NCBI GenBank assembly: GCA_025963345.1
Contig: JAOPUS010000365.1
Location: 1 to 13,687, forward strand
DNA length: 13,687 bases
Origin: Blastococcus sp.
GTDB lineage: Bacteria > Actinomycetota > Actinomycetes > Mycobacteriales > Geodermatophilaceae
Reading direction: 5' to 3'
Under the pieces are notes generated by a model. That model made no database searches. It was given only the letters and a program-made list of their open reading frames with translations, and was not told the DNA's origin. Both the position numbers and the translations under genes were made by a program. Positions within the stretch are counted from its first letter, which is position 1. Each line of letters begins with the position of its first letter. Shown here one piece after another: positions 1 to 7,201 of the stretch.

Positions 1-123
1 CAGTCGACCGGCCCGCACCTGCACTTCGAGGTGCACACCGGCGGCCAGCTCTACAGCAACCAGATCAACCCGGTGCCGTGGCTCAACAACCGGGGCGTGT
101 TCCTCGGGGGCTGCGGCGGCTGA
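1..123 (+). CDS. M23-family metallopeptidase, C-terminal fragment
   Basis: The window opens inside this gene; only the last 40 codons and the TGA are present. The fragment reads QSTGPHLHFEVHTGG near its start. This is the H-x-H motif of the LytM/M23 zinc endopeptidase fold, with His6 and His8 of the fragment being one metal ligand and one catalytic His in the family. It ends with a short tail (NPVPWLNNRG followed by GGCGG). M23 enzymes cut peptide cross-links in peptidoglycan outside the membrane, or act as inactive activators of amidases. Which of these applies cannot be judged, because the domain carrying the other zinc ligands lies upstream. The motif is diagnostic of the family; substrate and partner are unknown. 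A strong hairpin follows within about 10 bp of the stop. Confidence 0.88.
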   Translation, partial: QSTGPHLHFEVHTGGQLYSNQINPVPWLNNRGVFLGGCGG

Positions 124-133
124 GCCCCCCGGA

Positions 134-182
134 CACGGTTACGGCCCGCCACCTCGGGGATGAGTGGCGGGCCGTAGCTGTG
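134..182. terminator. Bidirectional stem-loop between convergent genes
   Basis: A perfect 13-bp inverted repeat (TACGGCCCGCCAC at 140-152 and its complement at 164-176) encloses an 11-nt loop. Wobble and Watson-Crick pairs extend the stem out to about 134/182. There is no T-run on either strand, as is common for high-GC actinobacterial terminators. It lies between the M23 stop at 123 and the lipoprotein stop at 194, so it can serve both transcripts. Confidence 0.75.
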
Positions 183-193
183 TCGCCGACCGA

Positions 194-712
194 TCAGCTG
201 GTCGGCGAGGCCGTCTCGGTGGGGGTCCCGAGACCGCACTTCTCGGCGAGGTAGGTCTGCACGTTCGTCGCCGACGTGGAGACCTGGCCGAGGAGCTCGG
301 TGGCGCGCTGCTGCAGCGTGGTCTGCGACGCCGGGTCGCTGACGTCCACCTCCGCGTAGAGCTTGGCGAACTGCTCGATGCCGTCGGCCAGCGCCGTCCA
401 GTCCGAGGAGATCTCGCTCGGGGGATCGATGCCCCGCACCTGGTCGGCGGCCTGCTGGAGTGCTGGGGCCAGCGCCGCGGGGTCGTTGCCCTGGCCGGTG
501 ACGGCCGGCTCGATGTCGTTGAAGGCGGCGGCGGCCTTGGTGCAGAACTCGGAGCTGGCGGCGTCGGCGCTGCTCCCGGACGCGCTGGAGCTGGTGGCGC
601 TGGAACTCGAGGACGCCGAGTTGTCGTTCCCGGAGCCACCGCAGGCGGTGAGCAGGACGACGGCGGCGGCCACGGAGAGCCCGTTACGGCAGACGGTGAG
701 GGTTCGACGCAT
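194..712 (-). CDS. Secreted lipoprotein of unknown function
   Basis: A 172-residue protein with a type II signal peptide: basic n-region (MRRTL), hydrophobic stretch at residues 12-21 and lipobox L-T-A-C with the lipidated Cys at 24. A low-complexity linker rich in Ser, Gly, Ala and Asn (about 25-53) follows, typical of proteins tethered to the outer membrane face. The rest (about 54-160) is predicted helical. It has one Cys near each end (SEFC and EKCG), which could form a disulfide. The C-terminus is Thr/Ser-rich. No family was recognised. The ATG start is preceded at the correct distance by a TANNNT -10 hexamer with no Shine-Dalgarno, suggesting a leaderless mRNA. It is divergent from the hydrolase operon and convergent with the M23 gene. 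Lipoprotein nature is confident; function is unknown. Confidence 0.85.
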   Translation of the reverse strand: MRRTLTVCRNGLSVAAAVVLLTACGGSGNDNSASSSSSATSSSASGSSADAASSEFCTKAAAAFNDIEPAVTGQGNDPAALAPALQQAADQVRGIDPPSEISSDWTALADGIEQFAKLYAEVDVSDPASQTTLQQRATELLGQVSTSATNVQTYLAEKCGLGTPTETASPTS

Positions 713-718
713 GTCCCG

Positions 719-747
719 AGGCTAACGGCCGGATGGCCGGCCGCGAA
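719..747 (-). promoter_or_regulatory. Candidate leaderless promoter of the lipoprotein gene
   Basis: On the minus strand a -10 hexamer TAGCCT (719-724) is separated by six bases (CGGGAC) from the ATG at 712-710. This would place transcription start at or next to the A of the ATG. At 17 bp upstream is only a weak -35 (TTCGCG, 742-747). No Shine-Dalgarno is present, which agrees with leaderless translation. The call is based on spacing and the TANNNT match alone. Confidence 0.4.
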
Positions 748-761
748 CCCGCACGGCTAGC

Positions 762-1652
762 GTGCCGGTCGTGACAGCGCCCGCCGACCCCCGCGCCACC
801 TGGACCCTTCCTGCGCCGGGGAAGATGACGCGGATAGTCGACCTCGACCCGCTCGTCACCCGCGTCCTCGCCCCGAACCCCTCCCACATGAGCCTGGACG
901 GTACGAACACCTACGTCGTCGGCGCCCCCGGAAGTGGTCGGGCCGTGCTGGTCGACCCGGGCCCGGACGACGCCGGGCACCTGGCCGCCGTGGAGGCGGC
1001 GCTGGCGGCGCGGGGAGCGGAGTGCGTGGCCGTCCTCGTCACCCATCACCACGCGGACCACGCCGAGGCGGCCCTGCCGTGGGCGGCGCACTTCGGTGCC
1101 GAGGTCGCCGCCGGCAGCGCGGCGGTGGCCGGGCCCCGTGGCCGGGTGCTGGAGCCGGGGGAGCGGCTGGACCTGGCCGGGACCAGCATCGGCGTCGTCC
1201 CGACCCCCGGTCACACGCAGGACCACCTGGCCTTCCGGCTGGAGTCGGGGGCGGTGCTGGTCGGTGACCACGTGCTGGGCCGTGGCACCTCGGTGGTGAC
1301 GCATCCGGAGGGTGACGTCCTCGCCTACCTCGACTCGCTGCGCCGGGTGCACGACCTGGGGCCCAGCGCCCTCTACTGCGGCCACGGACCCGAGCTGACC
1401 GAGGACCCCGGCGCGGTCCTGGACTTCTATCTCGCCCACCGCGCCTACCGGGAGCGCCAGCTGCTGGACGTGCTGGGGCAGGGCTCGGCGACCGTCGACG
1501 ATCTGGTGGCGACGGTCTACGCCGCGGTGCCCCGGCAGGTCTGGCCCGCGGCGGCGCAGTCGACCCGCGCCACGCTGGACAAGCTGCGCGCCGAGGGCCG
1601 GGTCGAGGGCGGCATCGAGCCCGGCGCTGCGGAGCCGGTGCGCCTGGCATGA
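762..1652 (+). CDS. MBL-fold metallo-hydrolase (LACTB2/glyoxalase II-like)
   Basis: A 296-residue metallo-beta-lactamase-fold hydrolase. The metal-binding signature THHHADH is at 94-100, giving H95, H97, D99 and H100. Further ligands are H151 (TPGHTQDH), D169 (VGDHVLG) and H208 (CGHGP), so the full dinuclear zinc site is intact. Residues about 225-285 (HRAYRERQLLDVL onward) match the C-terminal winged-helix segment of the LACTB2-like subgroup. Members hydrolyse thioesters, esters, lactones or nucleic acids; the substrate here cannot be read from sequence. The next gene's ATG overlaps this stop (ATGA), so the two are translationally coupled and a CoA-thioesterase or proofreading role is a reasonable inference. 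The start is the GTG at 762. In-frame alternatives are GTG 771 and ATG 825; the latter sits just before the conserved fold and may be the true start. Confidence 0.85.
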   Translation: MPVVTAPADPRATWTLPAPGKMTRIVDLDPLVTRVLAPNPSHMSLDGTNTYVVGAPGSGRAVLVDPGPDDAGHLAAVEAALAARGAECVAVLVTHHHADHAEAALPWAAHFGAEVAAGSAAVAGPRGRVLEPGERLDLAGTSIGVVPTPGHTQDHLAFRLESGAVLVGDHVLGRGTSVVTHPEGDVLAYLDSLRRVHDLGPSALYCGHGPELTEDPGAVLDFYLAHRAYRERQLLDVLGQGSATVDDLVATVYAAVPRQVWPAAAQSTRATLDKLRAEGRVEGGIEPGAAEPVRLA

Positions 1653-2962
1653 CCGACGTGCCGGTCGTCACCAGCGCCGACAGTGAGCGCGACCAGCGGC
1701 GCGCGGCGGCGGCACTGGCCGCCCGCGGGCTGCGGGCCGGTGACCGGCTGCTGGTCTCGGCTGCGGCGTCGCCGGCGCTGCTCGCCGCGGTCCTCGGCGC
1801 CCTGCGCACCGGGATCGTCCCCGTGGTGCTCGACCCGGGGCTGCCGCCGGCCGAGCGGACGGCGCTCGCCGAGGACGCCGACCCCGCGCTCGACCTCGCG
1901 GACGACCCGGGGCAGCTGCTCGGGGGCGAGGAGGCCGACCTCGCCGACGTGCCCCTGGCCCGCCCGATGCACTACACGTCCGGGACGACGGGGCGGCGCA
2001 AGGGCGTGTGGTCCGGCGTCCTGGCCGAGGACGACGCCCGGCGGCTCGCCGCCGAGGAGACCGAGCTCTGGGGCTTCGAGCCGGCCGACCGGCACCTGGT
2101 GCTCTCACCGCTGCACCACAGCGCGCCGCTGCGCTTCGCGATCCACACGCTGCTCGCCGGGGGCGAGGTGCTGCTGCCCGGCCCGTTCGACGCCGGGCGT
2201 GCGGCGTCGGCGATCACCGGGCTGCGACCGACGACGACGTTCTGCGTGCCGACCCACCTGCAACGCCTGCTCGCCCGGGACGACGTCGACTGGTCCTCGT
2301 TCCGCCGGCTGGTGCACGCCGGTGCGCCCTGCCCCGCGCCGCTGAAGCGGGCGGTGATGGAGGCGCTGCCCGCCGGCAGTGTGTGGGAGTTCTACGGCTC
2401 CACCGAGGCACAGTTCACCGTCTGCTCCCCGGAGGACTGGCTCGCCCACCCCGGCAGCGTGGGACGGGCCCGCCCGGGGCGGCGGCTGGAGACCGACGAG
2501 CGCGGTCAGCTGTGGTGCGCGGTGCCCCGCTGGGCCCGGTTCCAGTACTGGCGGGCTCCCGACAAGACCGCGGCGGCGTGGCGCGGGGACCTGGTGACGG
2601 TCGGCGACCTCGGCCGCGTGGACGACGACGGCATGGTGTGGCTCGACGGCCGGCGCGAGGACCTGGTCATCTCCGGTGGGGTGAACGTCTATCCCGCCGA
2701 GGTCGAGGCGGTGCTCGACGCGCACCCCGACGTCGTGGAGAGCGCCGTGTTCGGCATGCCGGACGAGGAGTGGGGGCAGCGGGTCGTCGCCGCCTACGTC
2801 GGCACGGCCGAGCCTGGCGACCTGCGCGCCTGGGCCCGCGAACGGCTCGCGGCGGCCAAGCGGCCCAAGGGCCTGCACCGGCTCGATGACCTGCCCCGCA
2901 CCTCCACGGGCAAGGTGCGCCGTCTGGACCTCCCGGAGGTACTGGGCCTCGACGGTGCCTGA
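1649..2962 (+). CDS. Short class I adenylate-forming enzyme (acyl-CoA synthetase)
   Basis: A 437-residue AMP-dependent ligase activating a carboxylic acid to acyl-AMP and then probably acyl-CoA. All core motifs are present: P-loop TSGTTGRRKG at 110-119 (A3), FYGSTE at 248-253 (A5), GDLGR at 319-323 (A7), the hinge region DGRREDLVISGGVNVYP at 333-349 (A8) and PRTSTGKVRR at 416-425 with the catalytic Lys422 (A10). It is about 70-100 residues shorter than typical ANL enzymes. The shortening is entirely N-terminal, since A3 starts near residue 108. The active site nevertheless looks complete. There is no carrier-protein domain, so CoA is the likely acceptor, though hand-off to a free carrier cannot be excluded. 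It overlaps the upstream hydrolase by 4 bp and the downstream GMC gene by 8 bp. Substrate is unknown. Confidence 0.88.
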   Translation: MTDVPVVTSADSERDQRRAAAALAARGLRAGDRLLVSAAASPALLAAVLGALRTGIVPVVLDPGLPPAERTALAEDADPALDLADDPGQLLGGEEADLADVPLARPMHYTSGTTGRRKGVWSGVLAEDDARRLAAEETELWGFEPADRHLVLSPLHHSAPLRFAIHTLLAGGEVLLPGPFDAGRAASAITGLRPTTTFCVPTHLQRLLARDDVDWSSFRRLVHAGAPCPAPLKRAVMEALPAGSVWEFYGSTEAQFTVCSPEDWLAHPGSVGRARPGRRLETDERGQLWCAVPRWARFQYWRAPDKTAAAWRGDLVTVGDLGRVDDDGMVWLDGRREDLVISGGVNVYPAEVEAVLDAHPDVVESAVFGMPDEEWGQRVVAAYVGTAEPGDLRAWARERLAAAKRPKGLHRLDDLPRTSTGKVRRLDLPEVLGLDGA

Positions 2963-4484
2963 CCCGGAATGGGACGTCGTGGTCGTGGGGGCCGGGACGT
3001 CGGGCTGCGCGCTGGCCGCGCGGCTGGCCGACGCCGGGCGCCGGGTCCTGCTGCTGGAGGCGGGCGCCGACTACGCGCAGCCCGCGGACTTCCCCCCGGA
3101 ACTCCGGGACGCCGCGACGATGGGCGCCGCGGTGCCCGGTCATCCGGCGAACTGGAGTCTGACGGGCGCGCTGACGGATGAGCTGACCGTGCCGGTCCCG
3201 CGAGGTCGGGTGGTGGGTGGCTCGAGCGCGCTCAACGCGGGCTCGTTCATCCGGGGCACGAGGGCGGACTTCGACGGCTGGGCCGCCGACGGCAACGACC
3301 TGTGGTCCTACGACGCCGTCCTGCCCGCCTTCCGTCGGCTGGAGGCAGACCGGGACTTCGGCGACCGACCGGAGCACGGCGCCGACGGGCCGGTCCCCGT
3401 CACCCGGGTGCGGGACGGCCATCCGCTCGCCGACGCGTTCGCCGCCGCCGCGGACGAACTCGGCCATCCCGCCGAGCCGGACAAGAACGCCCGCGACGCG
3501 CCGCCGGGTTACGGGCCGGTGCCGCTCAACGTGGTCGGCGGCGTGCGGGTCAATACCGCGATGGCCTACCTCTCCCCGCGCCGGGGACTGCCGGCGCTCA
3601 CCGTCCGGGGCGGGGTGACCGTCCGCCGGGTGGTCGTCGAGCGCGGACGTGCGGTGGGCGTCGAGACCGCCGAGGGCATCGTGCGGGCGGCGGAGGTGGT
3701 GTTGTCCGCCGGCGCCGTCGGTTCGCCGCACCTGCTCCTGCTGTCAGGGATCGGCCCGGCCGCGGACCTCCGCCGCGCCGGGATCGAGGTCGTCGCCGAC
3801 GTCCCCGGCGTGGGCACGGACTTCACCGACCACCCGAACGTCTACGTCGGCTACCGGCCGGCCCGGCCGCTGCCGATGCCGCCGGGCCTGCTGCCGCTGC
3901 ACGGCGTCCTGCACGCGACGGCGTCCGGGTCCGCGACCCCCGGTGACCTGGAGATCCTGCCGTGGCTGACGCCGTTCAGCCGGATCACCGGCGGACCGCA
4001 GGACCCGCACGAGGACGAACTGGTCATCGGCGTCGGCCTGCAACGCGAGGACGGTCGCGGCCGGCTGAGCCTGGACGACGGCGACCCCTGGCAGCAGCCG
4101 CGGCTGACCTACGGATACCTGACCGAGGAGTCCGACCGGCGACGGCTGCGGGAGGCCGTGCGGCTGGCTGCCGGGCTGCTGCGGACCCCGTCGCTCGCCC
4201 GACTGGTGGCCCGACGCACGAACCTCCCGGACGACGTGCTGGACGGCGACCGCGCGCTGGACGGCTGGATCCGCGCGCACCTGACCACCGCGATCCACCT
4301 GGCCGGCACCGCGCGGATGGGACCCGGCTCCGACCCCGGGGCGGTCGTCGACCAGCGGCTGCGGGTCCGCGGGGTCAGCGGCCTGCGGGTCGTGGACACC
4401 TCGGTCACGCCGCGGGTTCCCTCGCGCGGGCCGGCCGCGACGGCCGTGATGCTGGGGGAGCGGGCCGCCGAGCTGATGAGCTGA
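2955..4484 (+). CDS. GMC-family FAD-dependent oxidoreductase (possibly MftG-like)
   Basis: A 509-residue glucose-methanol-choline oxidoreductase. The Rossmann FAD motif VVVVGAGTSG is at 8-17, the second GMC signature GRVVGGSSALNAGSFIRG at 84-101 and LLLSGIGPAADLRRAGI at 261-277. The catalytic base region TAIHLAGTARMG places His448. The residues that usually supply the second catalytic Asn/His are replaced by PSRGPAATAVM (489-499). By my recollection this replacement and the FIRGTRADF segment are seen in the mycofactocin-associated MftG group; that assignment is inference. GMC enzymes oxidise alcohols, passing electrons to O2 or a cofactor. The chosen GTG start gives an 8-bp overlap with the ligase stop and puts the FAD motif near residue 8. 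An in-frame ATG at 2886 would add 23 non-conserved residues. The gene ends 2 bp from a convergent gene. Confidence 0.88.
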   Translation: MPDPEWDVVVVGAGTSGCALAARLADAGRRVLLLEAGADYAQPADFPPELRDAATMGAAVPGHPANWSLTGALTDELTVPVPRGRVVGGSSALNAGSFIRGTRADFDGWAADGNDLWSYDAVLPAFRRLEADRDFGDRPEHGADGPVPVTRVRDGHPLADAFAAAADELGHPAEPDKNARDAPPGYGPVPLNVVGGVRVNTAMAYLSPRRGLPALTVRGGVTVRRVVVERGRAVGVETAEGIVRAAEVVLSAGAVGSPHLLLLSGIGPAADLRRAGIEVVADVPGVGTDFTDHPNVYVGYRPARPLPMPPGLLPLHGVLHATASGSATPGDLEILPWLTPFSRITGGPQDPHEDELVIGVGLQREDGRGRLSLDDGDPWQQPRLTYGYLTEESDRRRLREAVRLAAGLLRTPSLARLVARRTNLPDDVLDGDRALDGWIRAHLTTAIHLAGTARMGPGSDPGAVVDQRLRVRGVSGLRVVDTSVTPRVPSRGPAATAVMLGERAAELMS

Positions 4485-4486
4485 GG

Positions 4487-6595
4487 TCAGTTGCCCGTCG
4501 GGGCGGGGTCCACGGGGACGTCGACAGGGACCCGGTCGGTCCCCCGGGGGACACGCGGGGAGGGCGGCGGTCGCGGCGGCGTGAGATCTATGCCCGCGGG
4601 CGGGAAGGGCACGTCCGGTTGCCCGTCGAGGATGGGCGCCATGGCGTCGTGCCAGATCGGTGCGGCTCCCTGCCCGCCGTATGCGCCGACGTCCTGGTTC
4701 TGCTTGGGGTTGAGCACCATGACGCTCGCGGCGTACTGCGGGGTGTAGCCGACGAAGGCGACGGAGAACCGGTCCTGGCTGGTGCCCGTCTTGCCCGCGA
4801 TCTGGTGACCCGGGATGGCGGCGCGCGTGCCGGTGCCGATGGAGGACGCGGTGTCGCCGATCAGGATCTGGTTGAGCGTCGTCGCGACCGCCGGCGGCAC
4901 GGCATCGGGGGTGCACCGGTCACCGGTGTTCAGCGGTGCGCCGTCGGCCCCGTGCAGAGGCGCGCCGGTCCGGTCGAGGACGGCGGTGACGGGAGTGGGG
5001 TCGCACTTCGTGCCGTTCGCCCCGAGGGTCGAGTAGGCACTGGCCAGGGCCAGGGGGCTGGTCGCCTCCGCGCCGAGGGTGAACGAGCCGCGGCGGTCGG
5101 CGATCACCTGATCGGCAACCGGGTCGATGGAGAACAGCCCCATCCGCTGCGCCATGCGGACCGGGCCCTCGACGCTGCCCAGCTGATCCTCCAGTGCCAC
5201 GAAGTAGGTGTTCGACGAGCGGACCAGAGCCTCGACCATGGTCAGCGTCGGCGGGTACCGCCCGGCATTCTGGACGACGTACGGCGCCCCGACCGTGCCG
5301 CCATTGCGTTTGTAGACGTGGGACACATAGGGGTCGCTGGTCGTGATCCGGTTCGACGGCGGGATCCCCTGTTCGAGCGCGGAGGCTGCGACGAAGATCT
5401 TGTAGGTGGAGCCGGCGCCCTGGCTGGCCTCCACGTTCAGGGCGACCGACTCCTGTGCGGGGTCGCCCGCGTCGAAGCCGAACCGCCGGTTGACGCTCAT
5501 CGCGAGCACGTGTCCGGTGCCCGGCTCCACCGCGGTGAACATCCCGGCCAGCGGGGCGCCCATGTCCAGGTAGTTGAGCACCGCCTGGTCCCCGGAGGCC
5601 TGCAGGTCCGTCCGCAGGGTCGTCCGGACGGTCAGGCCGCCGGTCTCCAGCTGGTCCAGGGGAATGCCGAGGGTCTGGGTCAGGTACCGCTGCAGGTAGT
5701 CGCAGAAGAACCCGCCCTGGACGGCGCTGACACAACCGTTCGACGGGGGCAAGGACGGCGCGACCGCCACCGGCGCGGGCACGATCGCGGCCACGTCCTG
5801 GGGGGCGACGTGCTTGAGGGTGAGCATGCGTTGCAGCACCTGGTTGCGTCGGTCGCGGGCCCGTTCGGGATCGGTCAGGGGGTCGTCGTTGGAGGGCGTC
5901 TGCACCAGCCCGGCGAGCGTGGCCGCTTGCGGCAGCGTGAGGGCGGCCGCGTTGACGCTGAAATAGCGCTGCGCAGCGGCCTGGACCCCGTAGGCGCCCT
6001 GGCCGAAGTACACGAGGTTGAGGTAGCGGGTGAGGATCTCCGACTTCGAGTAGTGCTGCTCCAGGGCAAGGGCCAGCCGGGCCTCACGGAGCTTGCGGCC
6101 GACGCTGGACTCCGTGGCCGCCTGGCGCTCCTCGGGCGTGGTGGCCGACTGCAGCAGGGTCTGCTTCACCAGCTGCTGGGTGATGGTGGAGCCGCCCTCC
6201 ATCACCTCGCCGGCGACGACGTTGCGCACCAGCGCGCGTGCGGTGCCCTCGACGTCGAGTCCGTGGTGCTCGTAGAAGCGCGCGTCCTCGATGTCGATCA
6301 GCGCCTGCTTCATCACCTCGGAGATCTGGCCGGCGGCGACCGGGGTCCGGTTGTGGCGGTAGAACCAGGTGATCAGCGAGCCGTCGGCGGCCAGGACGAC
6401 GGAGTTGCCGGCGGGGGTCTCGTCCGCCAGGACCCCGGGCAGGGGGGCCAGCAGGTTCGCCGAGGAGCGCGCCACCAGGCCCGGGCCGACGATCCACGGC
6501 AGGAGCATCGCGGCCATCAGGGCGCCGGCCGTCGGGACGGCGACGAGGAACAGGAGCTCGAACGCGCGCAGGCGAGAGTGGGCACGTCGGGACAC
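4487..6595 (-). CDS. Class A penicillin-binding protein (bifunctional transglycosylase/transpeptidase)
   Basis: A 702-residue bifunctional peptidoglycan synthase polymerising lipid II and cross-linking stems outside the membrane. After a short basic cytoplasmic segment comes one membrane anchor (about 12-37). The GT51 domain has EDARFYEHHG with catalytic Glu103, GGSTITQQLVKQ (134-145), RKLRE with Glu171, and YLNLVYFGQGAYG. The transpeptidase domain has the nucleophile motif STYK (Ser396, Lys399), SSN (460-462) and KTG (602-604). All catalytic residues are intact. Four extracytoplasmic cysteines (288, 298, 531, 561) could form disulfides. A Pro-rich tail ends the protein, as in PonA-type actinobacterial PBPs. 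The GTG at 6595 was chosen because GAGG lies six bases upstream; an in-frame GTG at 6628 adds 11 residues but lacks an SD. It is convergent with the GMC gene, with no room for a terminator. Confidence 0.95.
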   Translation of the reverse strand: MSRRAHSRLRAFELLFLVAVPTAGALMAAMLLPWIVGPGLVARSSANLLAPLPGVLADETPAGNSVVLAADGSLITWFYRHNRTPVAAGQISEVMKQALIDIEDARFYEHHGLDVEGTARALVRNVVAGEVMEGGSTITQQLVKQTLLQSATTPEERQAATESSVGRKLREARLALALEQHYSKSEILTRYLNLVYFGQGAYGVQAAAQRYFSVNAAALTLPQAATLAGLVQTPSNDDPLTDPERARDRRNQVLQRMLTLKHVAPQDVAAIVPAPVAVAPSLPPSNGCVSAVQGGFFCDYLQRYLTQTLGIPLDQLETGGLTVRTTLRTDLQASGDQAVLNYLDMGAPLAGMFTAVEPGTGHVLAMSVNRRFGFDAGDPAQESVALNVEASQGAGSTYKIFVAASALEQGIPPSNRITTSDPYVSHVYKRNGGTVGAPYVVQNAGRYPPTLTMVEALVRSSNTYFVALEDQLGSVEGPVRMAQRMGLFSIDPVADQVIADRRGSFTLGAEATSPLALASAYSTLGANGTKCDPTPVTAVLDRTGAPLHGADGAPLNTGDRCTPDAVPPAVATTLNQILIGDTASSIGTGTRAAIPGHQIAGKTGTSQDRFSVAFVGYTPQYAASVMVLNPKQNQDVGAYGGQGAAPIWHDAMAPILDGQPDVPFPPAGIDLTPPRPPPSPRVPRGTDRVPVDVPVDPAPTGN

Positions 6596-6688
6596 CGGCC
6601 ACCTCGCTCCCCTCCGGTCCCCGGGCACGGACGCACGTGGGGTGCGCCGGCTGCTCCGATGATCCGGACGGCTCGGTTCCGAGGATGG

Positions 6689-6703
6689 CGGACACCGTGT
6701 CCG
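6689..6703. promoter_or_regulatory. 15-bp palindrome in divergent intergenic region (candidate operator)
   Basis: CGGACAC-C-GTGTCCG is a perfect 7-bp inverted repeat around a single central base. It lies in the 230-bp gap between the divergent PBP and phosphotriesterase-remnant genes. Flanking GTTCC (6676-6680) and GGAAC (6705-6709) form a second, asymmetrically spaced complementary pair. The one-base centre is too tight for an RNA hairpin, so a dimeric regulator site is the more natural reading. No clear -35/-10 pair was found nearby, so the regulated gene is not known. The regulator is unidentified. Confidence 0.35.
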
Positions 6704-6825
6704 GGGAACAGCCGATCCCGCGCGGCCGGACCCCGTGCGAGTGCCGCTGACGGTGAGTGCATGATCGCCGCCCGGATGTGAGCGCCATCACCATGCTTGC
6801 TGCCCCCCACCCATCAGGAGGAACA

Positions 6826-7146
6826 GTGCCGCAGGTCCAGACCGTGACCGGCCCCGTCGACACCGCCGAGCTCGGGCAGGTGCTCATGCACGAGCACGTC
6901 TTCGACACGGTGCTCGAGATGTGCCGGCGGGGATACGCCGCGAGCATGGTGCTGTCGCAGGACGCGTCCTGCTACATCGACTGGGTCGACCCCGGCGTCA
7001 TGGCCATGCTCACCCAGTGGCGGTACACGCACATCCACGAGGAGGTGCTCCCGTACCTGCGCGAGCACGGGGTCACCGACGAGCAGATCGAGACGACGCT
7101 CGTGGCGAACCCCCGGCGCTACTTCGAGAACACCGGCACGTACTGA
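6826..7146 (+). pseudogene. Phosphotriesterase-family protein with large in-frame internal deletion
   Basis: A 106-residue ORF with an excellent AGGAGG (6816-6821) four bases before its GTG start. Residues 1-26 (QTVTGPVDTAELGQVLMHEH) match the N-terminus of phosphotriesterase-family amidohydrolases and include the first metal pair H22-x-H24. From about residue 27 on, the protein matches the family's C-terminus: CRRGYAASMVLSQDASCYIDW (with D46 in place of the last metal Asp), then THIHEEVLPYLREHGVTDEQ and NPRRYFENT. About 200 residues of the TIM barrel between them, including the bridging Lys and two further metal His, are absent. The full-length family has about 310-340 residues. The reading frame, codon use and RBS are intact, so the deletion is recent or the mini-protein is retained. 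It cannot be an active hydrolase of the normal type. Confidence 0.75.
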
Positions 7147-7155
7147 CCGGGTCGT

Positions 7156-7184
7156 CCCGGCGGCGCCGCGAGGCAGCCGCCGGG
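7156..7184. terminator. GC-rich stem-loop between convergent genes
   Basis: CCCGGCGGC (7156-7164) and its exact complement GCCGCCGGG (7176-7184) form a 9-bp all-G/C stem with an 11-nt loop. It starts 10 bp after the stop of the phosphotriesterase remnant and 18 bp before the end of the convergent small membrane protein gene. There is no T-run, as for the hairpin at 134-182. Confidence 0.6.
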
Positions 7185-7201
7185 CCGCCGCGCTCGGGAG
7201 G

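Noticed and set aside
2886..2954. Upstream ATG start for the GMC oxidoreductase
   Set aside because: It adds 23 unconserved residues lying inside the ligase gene; the FAD motif normally begins near residue 8, which the GTG at 2955 provides.
2667..3731. A 354-codon minus-strand open frame opposite the ligase and GMC genes
   Set aside because: It crosses two well-supported genes on the other strand and has no recognisable domain.
6596..6628. Upstream GTG start for the PBP
   Set aside because: No Shine-Dalgarno precedes it, whereas the GTG at 6595 has GAGG six bases upstream.
3962..6781. A 939-codon plus-strand open frame across the PBP locus
   Set aside because: It is antisense to a PBP with every catalytic motif intact; composition is Arg/Gly/Ala-rich with no family signal. 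Long antisense frames are usual in DNA of this GC content.
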